From Abelmoschus esculentus (taxonomy: Eukaryota > Streptophyta > Magnoliopsida > Malvales > Malvaceae), in assembly GCA_035048815.1 (NCBI GenBank), contig JAUCBN010000054.1:11594001-11658000 (forward strand): 64,000 bases of DNA, written 5' to 3'. Position numbers and translations under genes: made by a program. Positions 11,255 through 23,037 of the stretch are shown in pieces. The notes below the pieces were generated by a model, which saw nothing but the letters and a program-made list of their open reading frames with translations, did no database searches and was not told where the DNA came from. Numbering within the stretch: the stretch's first letter is position 1; the number at the start of each line of letters is the position of its first letter.

Positions 11255-14200
11255 ATGTCGAGATTCAGAGATCGAGCTGAAGATTTCAAAGATGCTGTGC
11301 GTCAGTCTGCAATTTCATCAGGTTTCAACGAGGTAAACAAATTTTCCCCTTTATTTGGTGTGATTTTTAATAATTTGAATCCGCTCGTTGTTCATTTAAT
11401 TTTACATTTCCCCTTTAATTTCAATTTGTGTTTGATTTGATTTTTTTGTTGTTGACAGGCTAAATTGGCAGCGATAATGGCGTCGTTCATAATCCATAAA
11501 CCACGGCAGACGACACCTTTTACTAAATCTGCACTTAAAACGGTAAATTGTAAAAATAGATTTCCAAATTCTTGTTTTTGTTTTTTTATTGCAGAAATTT
11601 TGAGGATTATTATTATTATTTCTTCTGTAAATAGCTGGAGAGTATTGAAGCTTTGGATCAGTTCTTGTCAAAGCACAGGAAAGATTACGTGGATCGTCAT
11701 AGAACAACGGAGCAAGAAAGGGACAGCATTGAACATGAAGTAATGATGCATTGTTTTAGATTCGTATACTATTATGCTGTTCCTTACTGAGGAAGATTGT
11801 CAGTTCTTAGTTTGATCAGGAAAAATTTGTAAGCTTTTTTCCCGTGTGTTGCAATGATTGCATGAATTGTCTAAAGAAGAACAAGTGCACGATTTATCTT
11901 CATTATTGGTGGTTTGATTGTGAATTTGTACTTTAATGCTATGCAGATATAAGTTTTAAATTTCTACCGATCTAGCTCGAAGGTAGTAATGAATTTTAAC
12001 GTGGTATATATATATTGTATGCATTTGAAGTGTGAAGAACTTTTAGCTGGTTTTGGATTTTGGTGTTATGTGTTCTTGATTGAATGGTGCCAAATAAATG
12101 GTAGGGTGCAGATTTGCATTTTACTTTTCTGCTTTGCAGGTCTAATGGAACTGATAGATTATAGAGTTTATAACAGTTATCTTCTGTTCCCACAAGAGAG
12201 TGTTTGATTGCATTTGATTGTTTGTTGCTTTGATTCACCAGAAAATGGTTTTATTGTCGGTTAATTAAGTTCATGATTGTGAGTATTAGATTGTTTACAT
12301 CCTATGTTCTAAGCCAAAATTTGATGCAGGTTGCTGATTTTGTTAAAGCTTGCAAAGACCAAATTGATATTCTCAAAAATTGTATAAACAACGAAGAGGC
12401 AAGTTCGAAAGGGTGGCTCGGAATCAGGGATACCTCAAATGCTGATACCATTGCGCACAAACATGGAGTGGTAAGTTTAAATTCTTCCTGTTTATTGAGA
12501 GGAATTGGTAGTTAGACTTGTCTACTTTCTACAGCTTATAACAGCTATCTAGCTAAGTTGATCGATTAACGCTGTTAATCTTTCCTGCATACTGGGGTAA
12601 ATAGCTCTAGTTTGTCTCTCTGATAGTACCTATATTTTGTCTTTCAATGTGGCAACAAGTGTAAATGTCCTATATGTCTGTTTTTTGGAGCTAAATGATC
12701 TTATCAAGATTCAAGAATCTTTATCCTTTTTTCTTTTCAAGTTTTACATGAGAATTTAAATTTCCCTTGTAGTAATATTTTATGTCCATTCCTCGGCATT
12801 TCTTCATTCAATACCTTTTTATTTCTGCATGGTACCGCTTTCTTCCTCTAAGAAAAAAGCTAGTGGTATAGTTAGCTTGATGAATGGACACTTTTGGTTT
12901 TCCTTAACACTCAGGTACTAATTTTAAGTGAGAAACTTCATTCAGTCACCGCACAGTTCGATCAGATGAGAGCTGTTCGTTTCCAAGATGCTATCAATAG
13001 GGCAATGCCAAGAAGAAAACTTAAGAAGGTTGTTGATTCAGATTCTGCAGATTCCTCTAAACCATACAACTTGGAGTCCAGAGATACCAATGATAATCAA
13101 CCCGAATCTCTTAGAGTCAAACAGGAGTTACTGGATGATGAAACCCGTGCCCTTCAGGTAATCAGATACTTATCATGATAAATTTCATATGGCCTCTTCT
13201 TTTTTCTTCTTTTTTGAGGGATAAGTAAAATTCTATTCATCCAAAAAGAAAGCAAAGTGTTGCTACATTTCAAAACTAATTACGGTATTGCAAAAAGAGC
13301 AACAATACTTCAACAGAAGGAATGAAAAAAGAATCTATGCACTATTTACACTCAATCCCCATTCTGTGCATAGAAGTTGTTGGCTGAAAGATTTTTCAAC
13401 AACTTACTTCTGGTTACTCTATCCCTGACTAGCCCTTCAAACATGGAAAAAAAGAACTTGCTGTTGCCTTTTCCTTCTACCATGGATTCTTCCATTTTTG
13501 TTCTTGCCAAACCACATAAAAAATGCACTCCAGGCCAAACTGAGGATGGTGGCCTTTAAAGTTCTGCCCTTGCAATTTGCCACTAACAATTCCTGTGAAG
13601 TACAGTGAACAGCATTGCAGCCACAAGCATTTAATATTTCTTCCCATATCAGCTTAGAATACGAGGATGTAATGAAAAGATGATTTCTGGTTTGATAACC
13701 CCCGGAGCTTAACCTACTCTTTAGTGGAAGTCTATCCAAAACGGCTAGCCAAGATATGAAATAATGTTTAGGTATAAAGAGCTGACCCCATATCAATCTA
13801 TGCCATGGCAGCTTCTCTTGCCTATGCCTAATGAGATCCGGAGCCTTAGCAGCCTTGTAACCTTCACCGATCCATTTCCCCTTCAGATTCATATGGCCTA
13901 TTCTCATTTTCCGAAACCCTTGTATACCGAAGATGCTAACTGCTCTGCTTATTATTCAGGTGGAGTTGAGTAGTCTTCTAGATGCTGCTCAACAAACTGA
14001 AACTAAAATGGTGGAGATGTCTGCTCTGAATCACCTAATGTCGACACATGTTCTGCAACAAGCTCAGCAAATAGAACATCTGTATGATCAGGTGCAAAAA
14101 TATTTCCCTCCACGCTTGCTTTCTATGTCCGCTGCCTATTTCTTTAATTAATATTACATCATCACATGAACCATCTATTTTCCTTTGTTTTATTTATTAA

Positions 14201-14482
14201 TCCATTGTCACATTAAGCTCATTTATGAAACTGATTAGACTAAGTTTGATTGTATAAACTAGATTTCCTTAAGGCATCAGATGTGTTCCACTTTCTTTTG
14301 TTCAGCTCTAAGCATATAGTTTCCGATTCTTCCTGCAGGCGGTTGAAGCGACAAAGAACGTAGAGCTCGGTAACAAGGAACTTTCTCAGGCGATCCAACG
14401 GAATAGCAGCAGCCGGACGTTTCTCATGCTATTTTTCCTTGTACTTACCTTTTCAATCTTGTTTCTTGACTGGTATAACTAA
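11255..14482 (+). CDS. SYP81: ER Qa-SNARE syntaxin 81 (Ufe1/syntaxin-18 type)
   Basis: Seven phase-0 exons: 11255-11332, 11459-11542, 11635-11739, 12330-12470, 12915-13157, 13960-14091 and 14339-14482. They encode 308 residues, close to Arabidopsis SYP81. SYP81 is a tail-anchored Qa-SNARE for retrograde Golgi-to-ER fusion. The N-terminus (SRFRDRAEDFKDAVR) is the conserved Sec20/Sly1-side peptide. The syntaxin-18 N-terminal helices follow. The SNARE coiled coil runs from about residue 215 to 280, with the zero-layer Gln within VLQQAQQIEHLYDQ. One C-terminal membrane anchor (LMLFFLVLTFSILFLDW) leaves only a few lumenal residues. All splice sites are GT-AG. Intron 5 carries an antisense LINE remnant that leaves the coding sequence untouched. 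Confidence 0.95.
13196..13887 (-). mobile_element. 5'-truncated LINE (non-LTR retrotransposon) in SYP81 intron 5
   Basis: Perfect 12-bp direct repeats TTCATATGGCCT (13184-13195 and 13888-13899) flank a 692-bp insert. Its minus-strand 3' end is A-rich (seen as CTTCTTTTTTTCTTCTTTTTT on the plus strand at 13196-13215). The minus strand from about 13880 to 13437 is open and encodes the reverse-transcriptase zinc-binding (zf-RVT) region found at the C-terminus of plant LINEs. It contains WHRLIWGQLFIPKHYFISWL, then RLPLKSRL and TRNHLFITSSYSKLIWEEIL. The family's usual cysteines near these motifs are mostly missing. A target duplication, an oligo-A tail and 5' truncation are the normal marks of LINE insertion. 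Confidence 0.85.
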
Positions 14483-15030
14483 ACAAATTGTACTTGCAAC
14501 TACCATTTTTAATGCACTGGTTGGTATTTTTCTTTTTCCCAGAAGAAAAGGAAAGAATGTCCCATTGTTTTTTACTTGTAGATTTGATGGGGCAAAAGAA
14601 CTTCAAAGCACCCTTAAATTTATGAAAGAACAATGTTGGAATTTGTTGTGCTTAGCTGAATTATACACCATTCGTAGTTTACTTCGACAATTATGTTCGA
14701 CACATGAATATAAAGATATGATCTTCGAGGTTTTTCTAAACACGAAAAAAAAACTCGAAAGAATCTAATGCATAGGAACATAAATTGTCGGTTGATGTAA
14801 TAGGATAAGATGTTAAATCTCTTTTGATTTGGAGTTTAAATCAGATTAAAAAGATCGTATCATAGTGGACTTTTACAATATTCAAATTAAATAAATTAAT
14901 TAATAAATTAAATATTTGAATCATATTAAAAAAAATTTAACATAATATATTTTTATCGTTTTTGATTCAAGTTAATTGATTAATAAGTCGAATATCAAAA
15001 CTTTCCTAAGATGAATGAACAAAATGCTAA
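14483..15030. other. Spacer upstream of RPL35A
   Basis: This AT-rich stretch holds the SYP81 3' UTR and then nothing I can identify. An open frame at 14439-14768 overlaps the SYP81 stop and has no domain. Confidence 0.5.
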
Positions 15031-15131
15031 GGCCCAATTTCCCATGCATATATCCATTGGGCTTGCGGTACTTAAATTTCAGCCACCTTATATAAATTCC
15101 CCAAATCTTCAGCCCTTTTAATTAGGGTTTT
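15031..15131 (+). promoter_or_regulatory. RPL35A core promoter: site II motifs, TATA box, telo-box
   Basis: GGCCCA (15031-15036, a site II TGGGCC on the other strand) and TGGGCT (15058-15063) are followed by a TATATAAA box at about 15089-15096. A TTAGGGTTTT telo-box in reverse orientation sits at about 15122-15131. This pairing is typical of plant ribosomal protein genes, where it links expression to growth. The start of transcription is inferred to lie near 15115-15125. Confidence 0.65.
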
Positions 15132-15196
15132 AGGTCTCCACCTCGCAGCCGCCTTTACCAGAATCCAGAGGACTAAACAACCTTCTGCTTCCAAAA

Positions 15197-16092
15197 ATGG
15201 TGAAGGGACGCCAAGGAGAGCGAGTCAGGTCTGTTTTGATCTTCACATTTACCCTTTTGGAACCCTAATTTCCATTTTCATTCACCGATTTCAGAATATG
15301 GTGTTTCAGTTTTTCGATTCAACTTAATGTTTTCCATTTCCATTTTCGTTTTTAATTTATTTCCATCGTTTTTAACTTATTATTTGCAGACTCTATGTAA
15401 GAGGAACCATCTTGGGTTACAAGAGGTAATGAAACTTTAAACTTTTTGTATTACTTGAAGCACCGTTTTTGTTTTAGGAATTAGAGAAATAGATTCAAGA
15501 AGTTGAATATTTGAGTAAAATGAGCTTAATTTAATTAAGATGTTAAAGGAAAATTGAAACTTTGTTTTCTGGGCTTGTATTAGTGTTTTGGAACAATGGG
15601 TGTGATTGAATTTCAAGGTTTTATGTTGGGATTGAAATTAATTACTTTTGTAAACTTAATTATGAGAACAAAGGGTGTGATTGGATTTTGGACTATTGCT
15701 TATGATTCATTTTGTGTCGGTGGGTGCTAGGTCGAAGTCGAACCAGTACCCGAACACTTCACTGATCCAGATCGAGGGAGTTAACACCAAGGAGGAAGTG
15801 GCTTGGTATGCTGGCAAGCGAATGGCTTATATCTACAAGGCTAAGGTTAAGAAGAATGGCTCACACTATCGCTGCATTTGGGGCAAGGTAACTAGGCCTC
15901 ACGGTAGCAGCGGTGTTGTTCGTGCTAAGTTCAAGTCTAACCTTCCCCCCAAATCTATGGTAAGTGTATCAATTATCATGTCGTTGTTGATTAATCGGCT
16001 TATGTGCACCATGCTTTTTGTCTTACATGTATATTTTGATACCTCTGTAGGGAGATAGAGTTAGAGTCTTCATGTACCCCAGCAATATTTGA
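15197..16092 (+). CDS. RPL35A: Large ribosomal subunit protein eL33 (RPL35A)
   Basis: Four exons, 15197-15228, 15390-15425, 15731-15959 and 16051-16092, encode 112 residues, exactly the usual plant length. The product is a cytosolic 60S subunit protein. Recognisable pieces are [20 protein letters not shown], the SNQYPNTSLIQIEGV stretch, VAWYAGKRMAYIYKAK, RCIWGKVTRPHGSSGVVRA and the terminal RVFMYPSNI. The first two exons are tiny, as is common in this family. A GT donor lies directly after the stop codon (TTTGAG|GTAATG). A good acceptor (TTCGTTGCAG) lies at about 16511, so the 3' UTR is probably interrupted by an intron. Confidence 0.97.
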
Positions 16093-18829
16093 GGTAATGT
16101 TGATTTCCAAGTTTATGATCTTTCTTAGTTAATTTCCCGGTTGATTTTGATTTGCATTTAGTGGTTTGTGTACGATCAATGTAACTGGTTGCTTGTTATA
16201 AAAGTTTAAGACCCCGACATTAACCTTTAACCATATGTCATAAACAGCTTTACTAATATTGATTTCCAAGTTCTTGTGATCCTTATTGTTGTTATGGCTG
16301 ATTCATTTTATCAACTTTTAGCACAGCTCATCGTTTTGATTTTTGTACTGGTCATAACCTTTTGTATGCCTCGTTTTAGTGACATAACACTTACGTTTAA
16401 AACGGATCTCTTGCTTGTGAAAACAGTATGATTACTAATTAAGAACATTTTCCTTTGTAGAAGTGGAATGTCCAAGCTACCTAATGTTGTATATTTTCTT
16501 CTTTCGTTGCAGTTGACCCTAGATGTTTGACGACATTCAGTTAACGACCAAGCGACTCTTGCCTTTTCACCAGGTTTTTGCAAACTTCGTTAAAATGTCG
16601 TGTAGTTTCAATATCAGCTGATTTGTCTCTTTACGACGGTAGATGAACCTCTGCTTTTGTCTTAGTATTTCTTCAATCTCGGATTTTGACATTTTTGTTT
16701 CTTGACCTTGAAGTTTTGGTTTATCTATTATTCATGGAACTGAATAGCAAGTATTGAACTTCTTGGAGATTGCATATTATTCATGTGTTAGCTTTAAAAT
16801 ATGAATTCGACCTGTTCGTATTCGTCCCGATTCATTAAACTTGTTGTTCATGGCCTGATTCATACCCTTTGGATTTATTACCAAATCAAGCATGGTAGTT
16901 TGATCTTCAGACAAGTATAATTGAAGTGTTTCAATGTCAGTAGGTCTCATTTTGTGTGTTATTTGTATAAATAATGTATACCAATAATACGTGATTTGAA
17001 TTCTGACGTTGTAAATAGAGTAAATTGAGTTAGGAGAGTCACTTATTTGGTTTAAACAAAATATTTTAGTCCCTCTACTATAAAAAGAAATATTTTAGTC
17101 CCTACATGTTTGGAAAGTTAACATTTAGATCCAAAACACTAAAGCTATTGACAGTTGGCTTAAATATTTTGGTTTAAACAATATTAGGTCCTCTCAATTT
17201 TAAACTATTATCAAATTAATCTCTCAAAATATTTTTTATGGATTTTTACATAATTTTTTGAACACTTATAAAATGTAAATGCAAAATTAATTCATATTCT
17301 AACTTAAACTTCATTGTCTTCACTTATAATGATATTACAATTACAGGCCAAAATATTTTAAATGTTTAATTAGAAAGTGTATATAGTTTTTTCTTAAAAT
17401 TTATAGATTCAAAGTGAAAATAAGAGTTTAATTGAAAAAGATGATAAAAAGTTATAAAAATATTAACCATTTCATTAAAATTTTTAAAATTATGAATAGT
17501 ATATTATAAAATTATATTTATTAATTCATTTATTAATAAAGTAAATAATTTATAAATAAAGTAAAAATTTTCACTAAAATAAAGTTTTAGGTACAGTAAA
17601 AGAGACTTTAATATAAATATTGATATATTAAATGATTATTGTGGATCGTCAGTTTATTTTATTTTTACGTTATGATTCATATTTTTAATATTATATAAAA
17701 TTTTAATAAATGAAGTGATAATTAATTTATATTAATTTAATTGAGTTACTAAACTTAAAACTGTTAGTCTGTTACCTCATTTATTGCTGTCTTAAAGAGA
17801 CTAATGAAAGCATGAAATCTATGAAGGCATTTTCTTTAAAGAATAAGTATAAATTATTAAAAATATGATGTTATATAGTGATATTTTTTAGCATATTGTT
17901 GTGATTATATAGTAAAATTTTTGTTTATATATATTTTTTAATTCTTTAATAAGATGCACACGAGTTTAAATCTTTCATAATAAATATTATTTTTAAAGTT
18001 CGCTAGTTGGATTTCATTTATTGTTTTTTTTATGTATTAAAATATATTTCATTTAGTTTAAGATTCGATAAATTTTATTGTTAAAAAAGATTCAAATGAA
18101 TTTATGTATAAAAACTAAATTTTTTTATAGAATTTAATTTTAATTGAACAAAAACCAAATCCATATAAAATCTCATTATCATTAATACTTAAAAAAAATC
18201 TTTTTTTTTATTTTAATTCTCAAAAACTTACAAGTCAAACTTCCCTTTCTTTTTACCATACATTTCCCACTTAATGGAATTGAACCTTCAAGCAAATCCC
18301 TAAAAATAACTATAACAAAAAAAAAAAGTTTAGGTACCAATTTAAGAAAAAATAACAAGTTTAGGTACCAATTTCTATAATAAACCAAATAAAGTAACTC
18401 AATTATTAATTAATTATAGCGTTTACCTTCTCTTCTTTAAAATCCTTCCGACATTTCTATTCTTATTACTATTCTCTCAATAAAATTTACAGAGAAAATA
18501 TCCTCATTCTTTCCCTTTGTCTTTTTTCAAAATCTGATCTTTTTCCCCCAAATTTAGGCAAAATTCAGATTTTCCTTCTATTTGCAGGACCTTGATTTCA
18601 TAATGAGAAGCTTGAAGCCTTGAATTAGATCACCAGAAGCTAATTTCATCGAATTATATCCCCCCTCCCCCTCCCCCCCCCCCCCAAAAAAAAAAAATTC
18701 ATTTTTTCACCAACCCCTCCTATAATTTCACAGATCCATCTTCATATAATTCTGATTCCATTATAATTTTCAAAACCCAGTTTTTTCCCATCAAAATAAA
18801 GATACCCAAATCCTCAAAACACCAAAAAA
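16093..18829. other. RPL35A 3' region and transporter upstream region
   Basis: About 16093-16900 is RPL35A 3' UTR with a likely UTR intron (about 16094-16511). From about 17030 to 18420 the DNA is strongly AT-rich, with repeat-like TTTTAGTCCCT motifs at about 17063-17105 that may be MITE debris. About 18420-18829 is the probable 5' leader of the next gene. No additional coding sequence is seen. Confidence 0.55.
18661..18697 (+). repeat. Homopolymer run: poly-C followed by poly-A in the leader
   Basis: A C-rich run broken only by two T residues is followed directly by about 12 A residues. It lies about 130-170 bases upstream of the transporter ATG and so probably within its 5' UTR. Such runs are often variable and are hard to sequence, so the exact length is uncertain. 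Confidence 0.8.
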
Positions 18830-21110
18830 ATGAAAACCAATTCGAGATTCTTCACGATCGGGCTAGTAACAGCCTGGTACTCATCCAACATTGGTGTCTT
18901 GTTGTTGAACAAATATTTACTGAGCAATTATGGCTTCAAATACCCAATCTTCTTGACCATGTGTCACATGACGGCTTGTTCTTTGTTGAGCTACATCGCG
19001 ATTGCATGGATGAAGATGGTCCCCATGCAGACGATTCGATCTCGGGTTCAGTTCCTGAAGATATCGGCCTTGAGTTTGGTCTTTTGTGTGTCGGTGGTGT
19101 TTGGGAACATCTCCTTAAGGTTCCTGCCGGTGAGTTTTAACCAGGCCATTGGTGCTACGACGCCGTTCTTCACGGCGGTTTTCGCTTACTTGATGACGTT
19201 GAAGAGGGAGGCTTGGCTTACTTATGCTACCCTCATCCCTGTTGTCACTGGGGTTATCATTGCCAGTGGGGTATGTATTTTGGCTAATTTCTGTTTATTT
19301 ATTTAATCGTTTAAATTAAAACCTCTGGCATTATTCATTTTGAGGTTAAGAATTGAAAATGGTTTTCTGGGCTGCTTTTATTCTTATGGTTTGATTGGAT
19401 TTTAATTGAATTTTGTTCAAATTTGTGTACTAAAAACGGTAGCTTTTTAGGGGATTTATTAAGGATTTGGTTGGAATTTTGAAATTGATTTGCTTTAGCT
19501 TATTCAAGATTCTAATTTTGTTGTGCTTTTTACATTCTATTGGAAATATTAGCTCCTTTTTGTGTGTTTATGGAGAATTTGAATGGAATGCAAAAAGGGT
19601 TTTTTTTTTTATTGAATTATGTTGGCTTTGTATGTTTCGAAATCGAAGTGATAATATAGAGAAGGAAATAATGTGGGAATCTGATGCTAATTCCCCCATT
19701 TGAATTAGGCTAATGTGATTGCTTTAATGTAACATGAAAGCGAATATATGGGTAGTTGAACGGTTTCGTACAAAAAGGTTACGGATACGAGTAGAAGTAT
19801 GAGTTAGAAACTTAGAATTATGATCTGTGGTATTTGCTTTAAGTTCAATTCAATTGCTGAAACATGCAAGGTTTAAAGTAGATATCTTGTCATTTGGAAC
19901 TTTTAGGATTGCACAGCTTTTTTTAGCTTAATCTGGAGGATCTTTAAATGCTAATTATCACAATTTGTGGAGTATCTTTTCCTTTTTCTCGGTGTCAAAC
20001 GAAAATAGTGAAGTCTGATATGCCTTCATTTCGTTTATGATTCATCAATGCTTCTCATATATACCTCTCTTCCTTATTGTATGTTTTGTTTGTTGTACTT
20101 AGAAGTGTGCGGTCTGGACTTTTACGGCTCTATTTGATTTTAAAAACTTTCAAATGTCCTGCAATATTCTTGTTATCTGTTTTTTTTTTTAATTTTAATT
20201 AATCCGTTTTTCTGATTGTTTCCGTTCGTTTTTCTTCCATGGCCATAGGGTGAACCAAGTTTTCATCTATTTGGTTTCATTATGTGCATTTCGGCTACTG
20301 CTGCAAGAGCTCTGAAGTCGGTTTTACAGGGAATTTTACTTTCTTCTGAAGGGTGAGCAAACAATTATGCATTTGCTTCTGCTTTGTGGTTAATGGCATA
20401 AGTTTTATATATTTATGTTAAGTTCGGATATTAGAAACGAGCACTGAAAAGTTCTTGTAATTTTATTTTAGCGAGAAGCTGAATTCCATGAACCTCCTTC
20501 TCTACATGGCTCCAATAGCTGTTGTATTTCTACTTCCGGCAACTCTCATTATGGAAAAAAATGTGGTCGGTATTACCGTTGCCCTTGCCAGAGATGATGT
20601 CAAGATCGTTTGGTATCTAATATTCAATTCATCCCTTGCGTATTTCGTGAATTTGACCAACTTTTTGGTCACGAAACACACCAGCGCCCTCACCTTGCAG
20701 GTATGACACGCATGATACTAGCGATCAGCTTTTTCCTAACTTTTCAGCTTTTAGGAATTTGCTACATTTGTTTTGTATCTTTTCTTATGAAGAAAAAGCG
20801 GATGGCTTGTGTCAACCTTTATGTGCTTTGCATCAGTAGACTTGCTAGATTATGTATGAACTTTGCATATGAATTGCCGTTCTCGGTAATTTCATGCACA
20901 AATTCCTTTCTTTTGGTATCACTGTTGCCGGTTTGAAGATACTGAGATTTTTTGCTGTTGCAGGTTCTAGGAAATGCAAAAGGAGCCGTAGCTGTGGTGG
21001 TTTCGATTTTAATTTTTAAAAATCCAGTCTCTATCACCGGAATGCTCGGCTATACTCTCACAGTCTTTGGGGTCATACTCTACAGTGAAGCCAAGAAACG
21101 AAGCAAATGA
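18830..21110 (+). CDS. Golgi nucleotide-sugar/triose-phosphate-type transporter (TPT/NST family)
   Basis: Four exons, 18830-19270, 20249-20352, 20472-20700 and 20964-21110, encode 306 residues. The protein is about ten membrane helices with short termini, ending in a basic SEAKKRSK tail, as in plant Golgi members of the drug/metabolite transporter superfamily. Family blocks include TAWYSSNIGVLLLNKYLLSN, KYPIFLTMCHM, FGNISLRFLPVSFNQAIGAT, ATAARALKSVLQGILLSS and LTLQVLGNAKGAVAVVVSI. From memory it is closest to Arabidopsis At3g11320/At5g05820 and the UDP-uronic acid transporter relatives. The substrate is therefore probably a UDP-sugar, but sequence alone cannot decide. There is no chloroplast transit peptide, so it is not a plastid phosphate translocator. 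Confidence 0.92.
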
Positions 21111-23037
21111 GGCTATCATCCCGGGAACAAGATATGTGCATGAACGAACGTAAGAACATCAACATTATTCAAAGAGGAAAGTTACAGCAATACGGTATCA
21201 TATGATGACATGGGTTATGAACCTTAGATTCTTTTAAATTTTCCCTGGAAAATCTGGGAAATCGGTTTTTCTTCTTTATCGGATACAGCTGCCGGACTAG
21301 TCAAGGATTAGGAAACTCAAATAATTGACTGATTTGGTCTCTACTATTCTCATTTGTATGGTTCTTATTCTTTCAGGGAAAAAAAGGTTGTAGAATTGGC
21401 CTTTTACAGTTTATACAGTTTATCTGTTATTAACATTTCTAATACTGATTATTAATGAAAGAATGAAAAAAAAAATCATAATTTTACCCATTTTTATTGC
21501 TTAATGTTTTGATGTTAGTCTCTTTATATGCTGGAAATCATGTATGATGATGACATATCATCATACCATGGATTCATGCATCCCACAGAATATCAAAGCA
21601 TAACTCAGTTTCTCCTTGGAAAGCTGGGAAAAGTGATGTTTGCAATACAAAATCCTATCGAAACAAGAACTAACTTGAAAAATTTTAGAATCCGAATTTA
21701 ACCCGAACACGATTAATCCAATCTAAAACCAACCGTTCCCACTAAATTCATATGCCTAAACCAAGAAATAACTCACTGCTGAACACATCAGCTTCAGAAT
21801 AAAACAGGAACTACTGGAACATCATAAATCATAAAACTAAGCAAAACCCAACCTATAAAACATGATGTTTTTGTCATTACATATCTCAAACAAACCTTAA
21901 AATAAAAGGAAACAAAGAGAGAGATAAGAGACAGAACCTGGGAAAGGCATTGGAAGAACAGGGGAACAGTGTAAGAGAAATCAAACATTAAAGTTCACAA
22001 TCACAAGTGATTTGAAAGACAAAGGTAAAAATTCATTTTTGGGGTCCACCATCTTCAATCATGCACTATATGGATCCACCAATAATGGTCCACTGCAAAT
22101 ACTACTACTTCAATCTGGTTAAAAATTAATTAATTAATTGCGAATAAATTTTTCGGTTAATAGATATGGTTGAGTATTTTTTAAAATTTTGATTATTGAT
22201 TAGTTTAGTTTAAAATTGATTAATTAATCAAACTAAAAATAGATAAGTGACAATTTTAACATATTTTATTATTAATTTTAATCATTCATTTCATGCATGC
22301 AACGATTTATAAAAAAGTATAAAACCTAAAATTTCTAATTCAGTATAAACGGATCATATCTCAGAAGAATAAATTATTTATTTATTCCTTAGTCCAGCTT
22401 TCCAGGCCCGTTAAGGAGCCAACTTTTTCTACCCCAAGTAACCACTAAACCCATTAAAGTGATGACCCAATCAGTTTTTTTATTCAAATTATAAAAAAAA
22501 AAAAAAAATTAAAAATCAACCGAATTAACCGAAATATTTCATTTCAATACTTTGGTTAATAAGATCTAAAAGTTTAATTCAATTAACGGTTCAAATAATT
22601 TTAATTATTTGGTTAGCTCGGTTTGATCACCGACTAAATTATTCGATTTATCATCCTAAATGGCACAGCATACAATAAACGAAGTAAATGGTGATGAAAC
22701 TGTGTGGTCCTCCACTTGCTATCCCATGCTAACATCCTTACATATGCAGAAAGAAAACAATGTCAGTTCAAGGAAGGGCTTCCAAGTTGCAAAAGGCCTT
22801 AGCCACTTATCAACACCATCACGTCTCCTACAAATATTGGAACCTTAGCCACACATTAAATGTGAGATGCTCGTGCCACATGTCGCGACGCCGTTAACTG
22901 CTTATCTTCTATCCTACTCAAGCCTCTCAAGGCATTTCAAGCAACAGATTTCTGTTTTTTGAAAGATTAATATCAATCAAAACTTCTTATTCTCTTTGAA
23001 GTTCCAAGAGAAAACGTTTTTTTCTTTCTTTTTGCCA
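21111..23037. other. Spacer and SBPase promoter
   Basis: About 21111-21480 is transporter 3' UTR. About 22110-22640 is AT-rich repeat-like DNA full of TTAATTAATT and CGGTTAA motifs. Nearer the SBPase gene, two CTTATC (I-box, GATAAG on the other strand) sites at about 22805 and 22901 fit a light-responsive photosynthesis gene, although such short motifs also occur by chance. No extra gene is supported. Confidence 0.5.

Noticed and set aside
14439..14768. 109-codon frame overlapping the SYP81 end
   Set aside because: Different frame from SYP81, no domain, and it runs into its 3' UTR.
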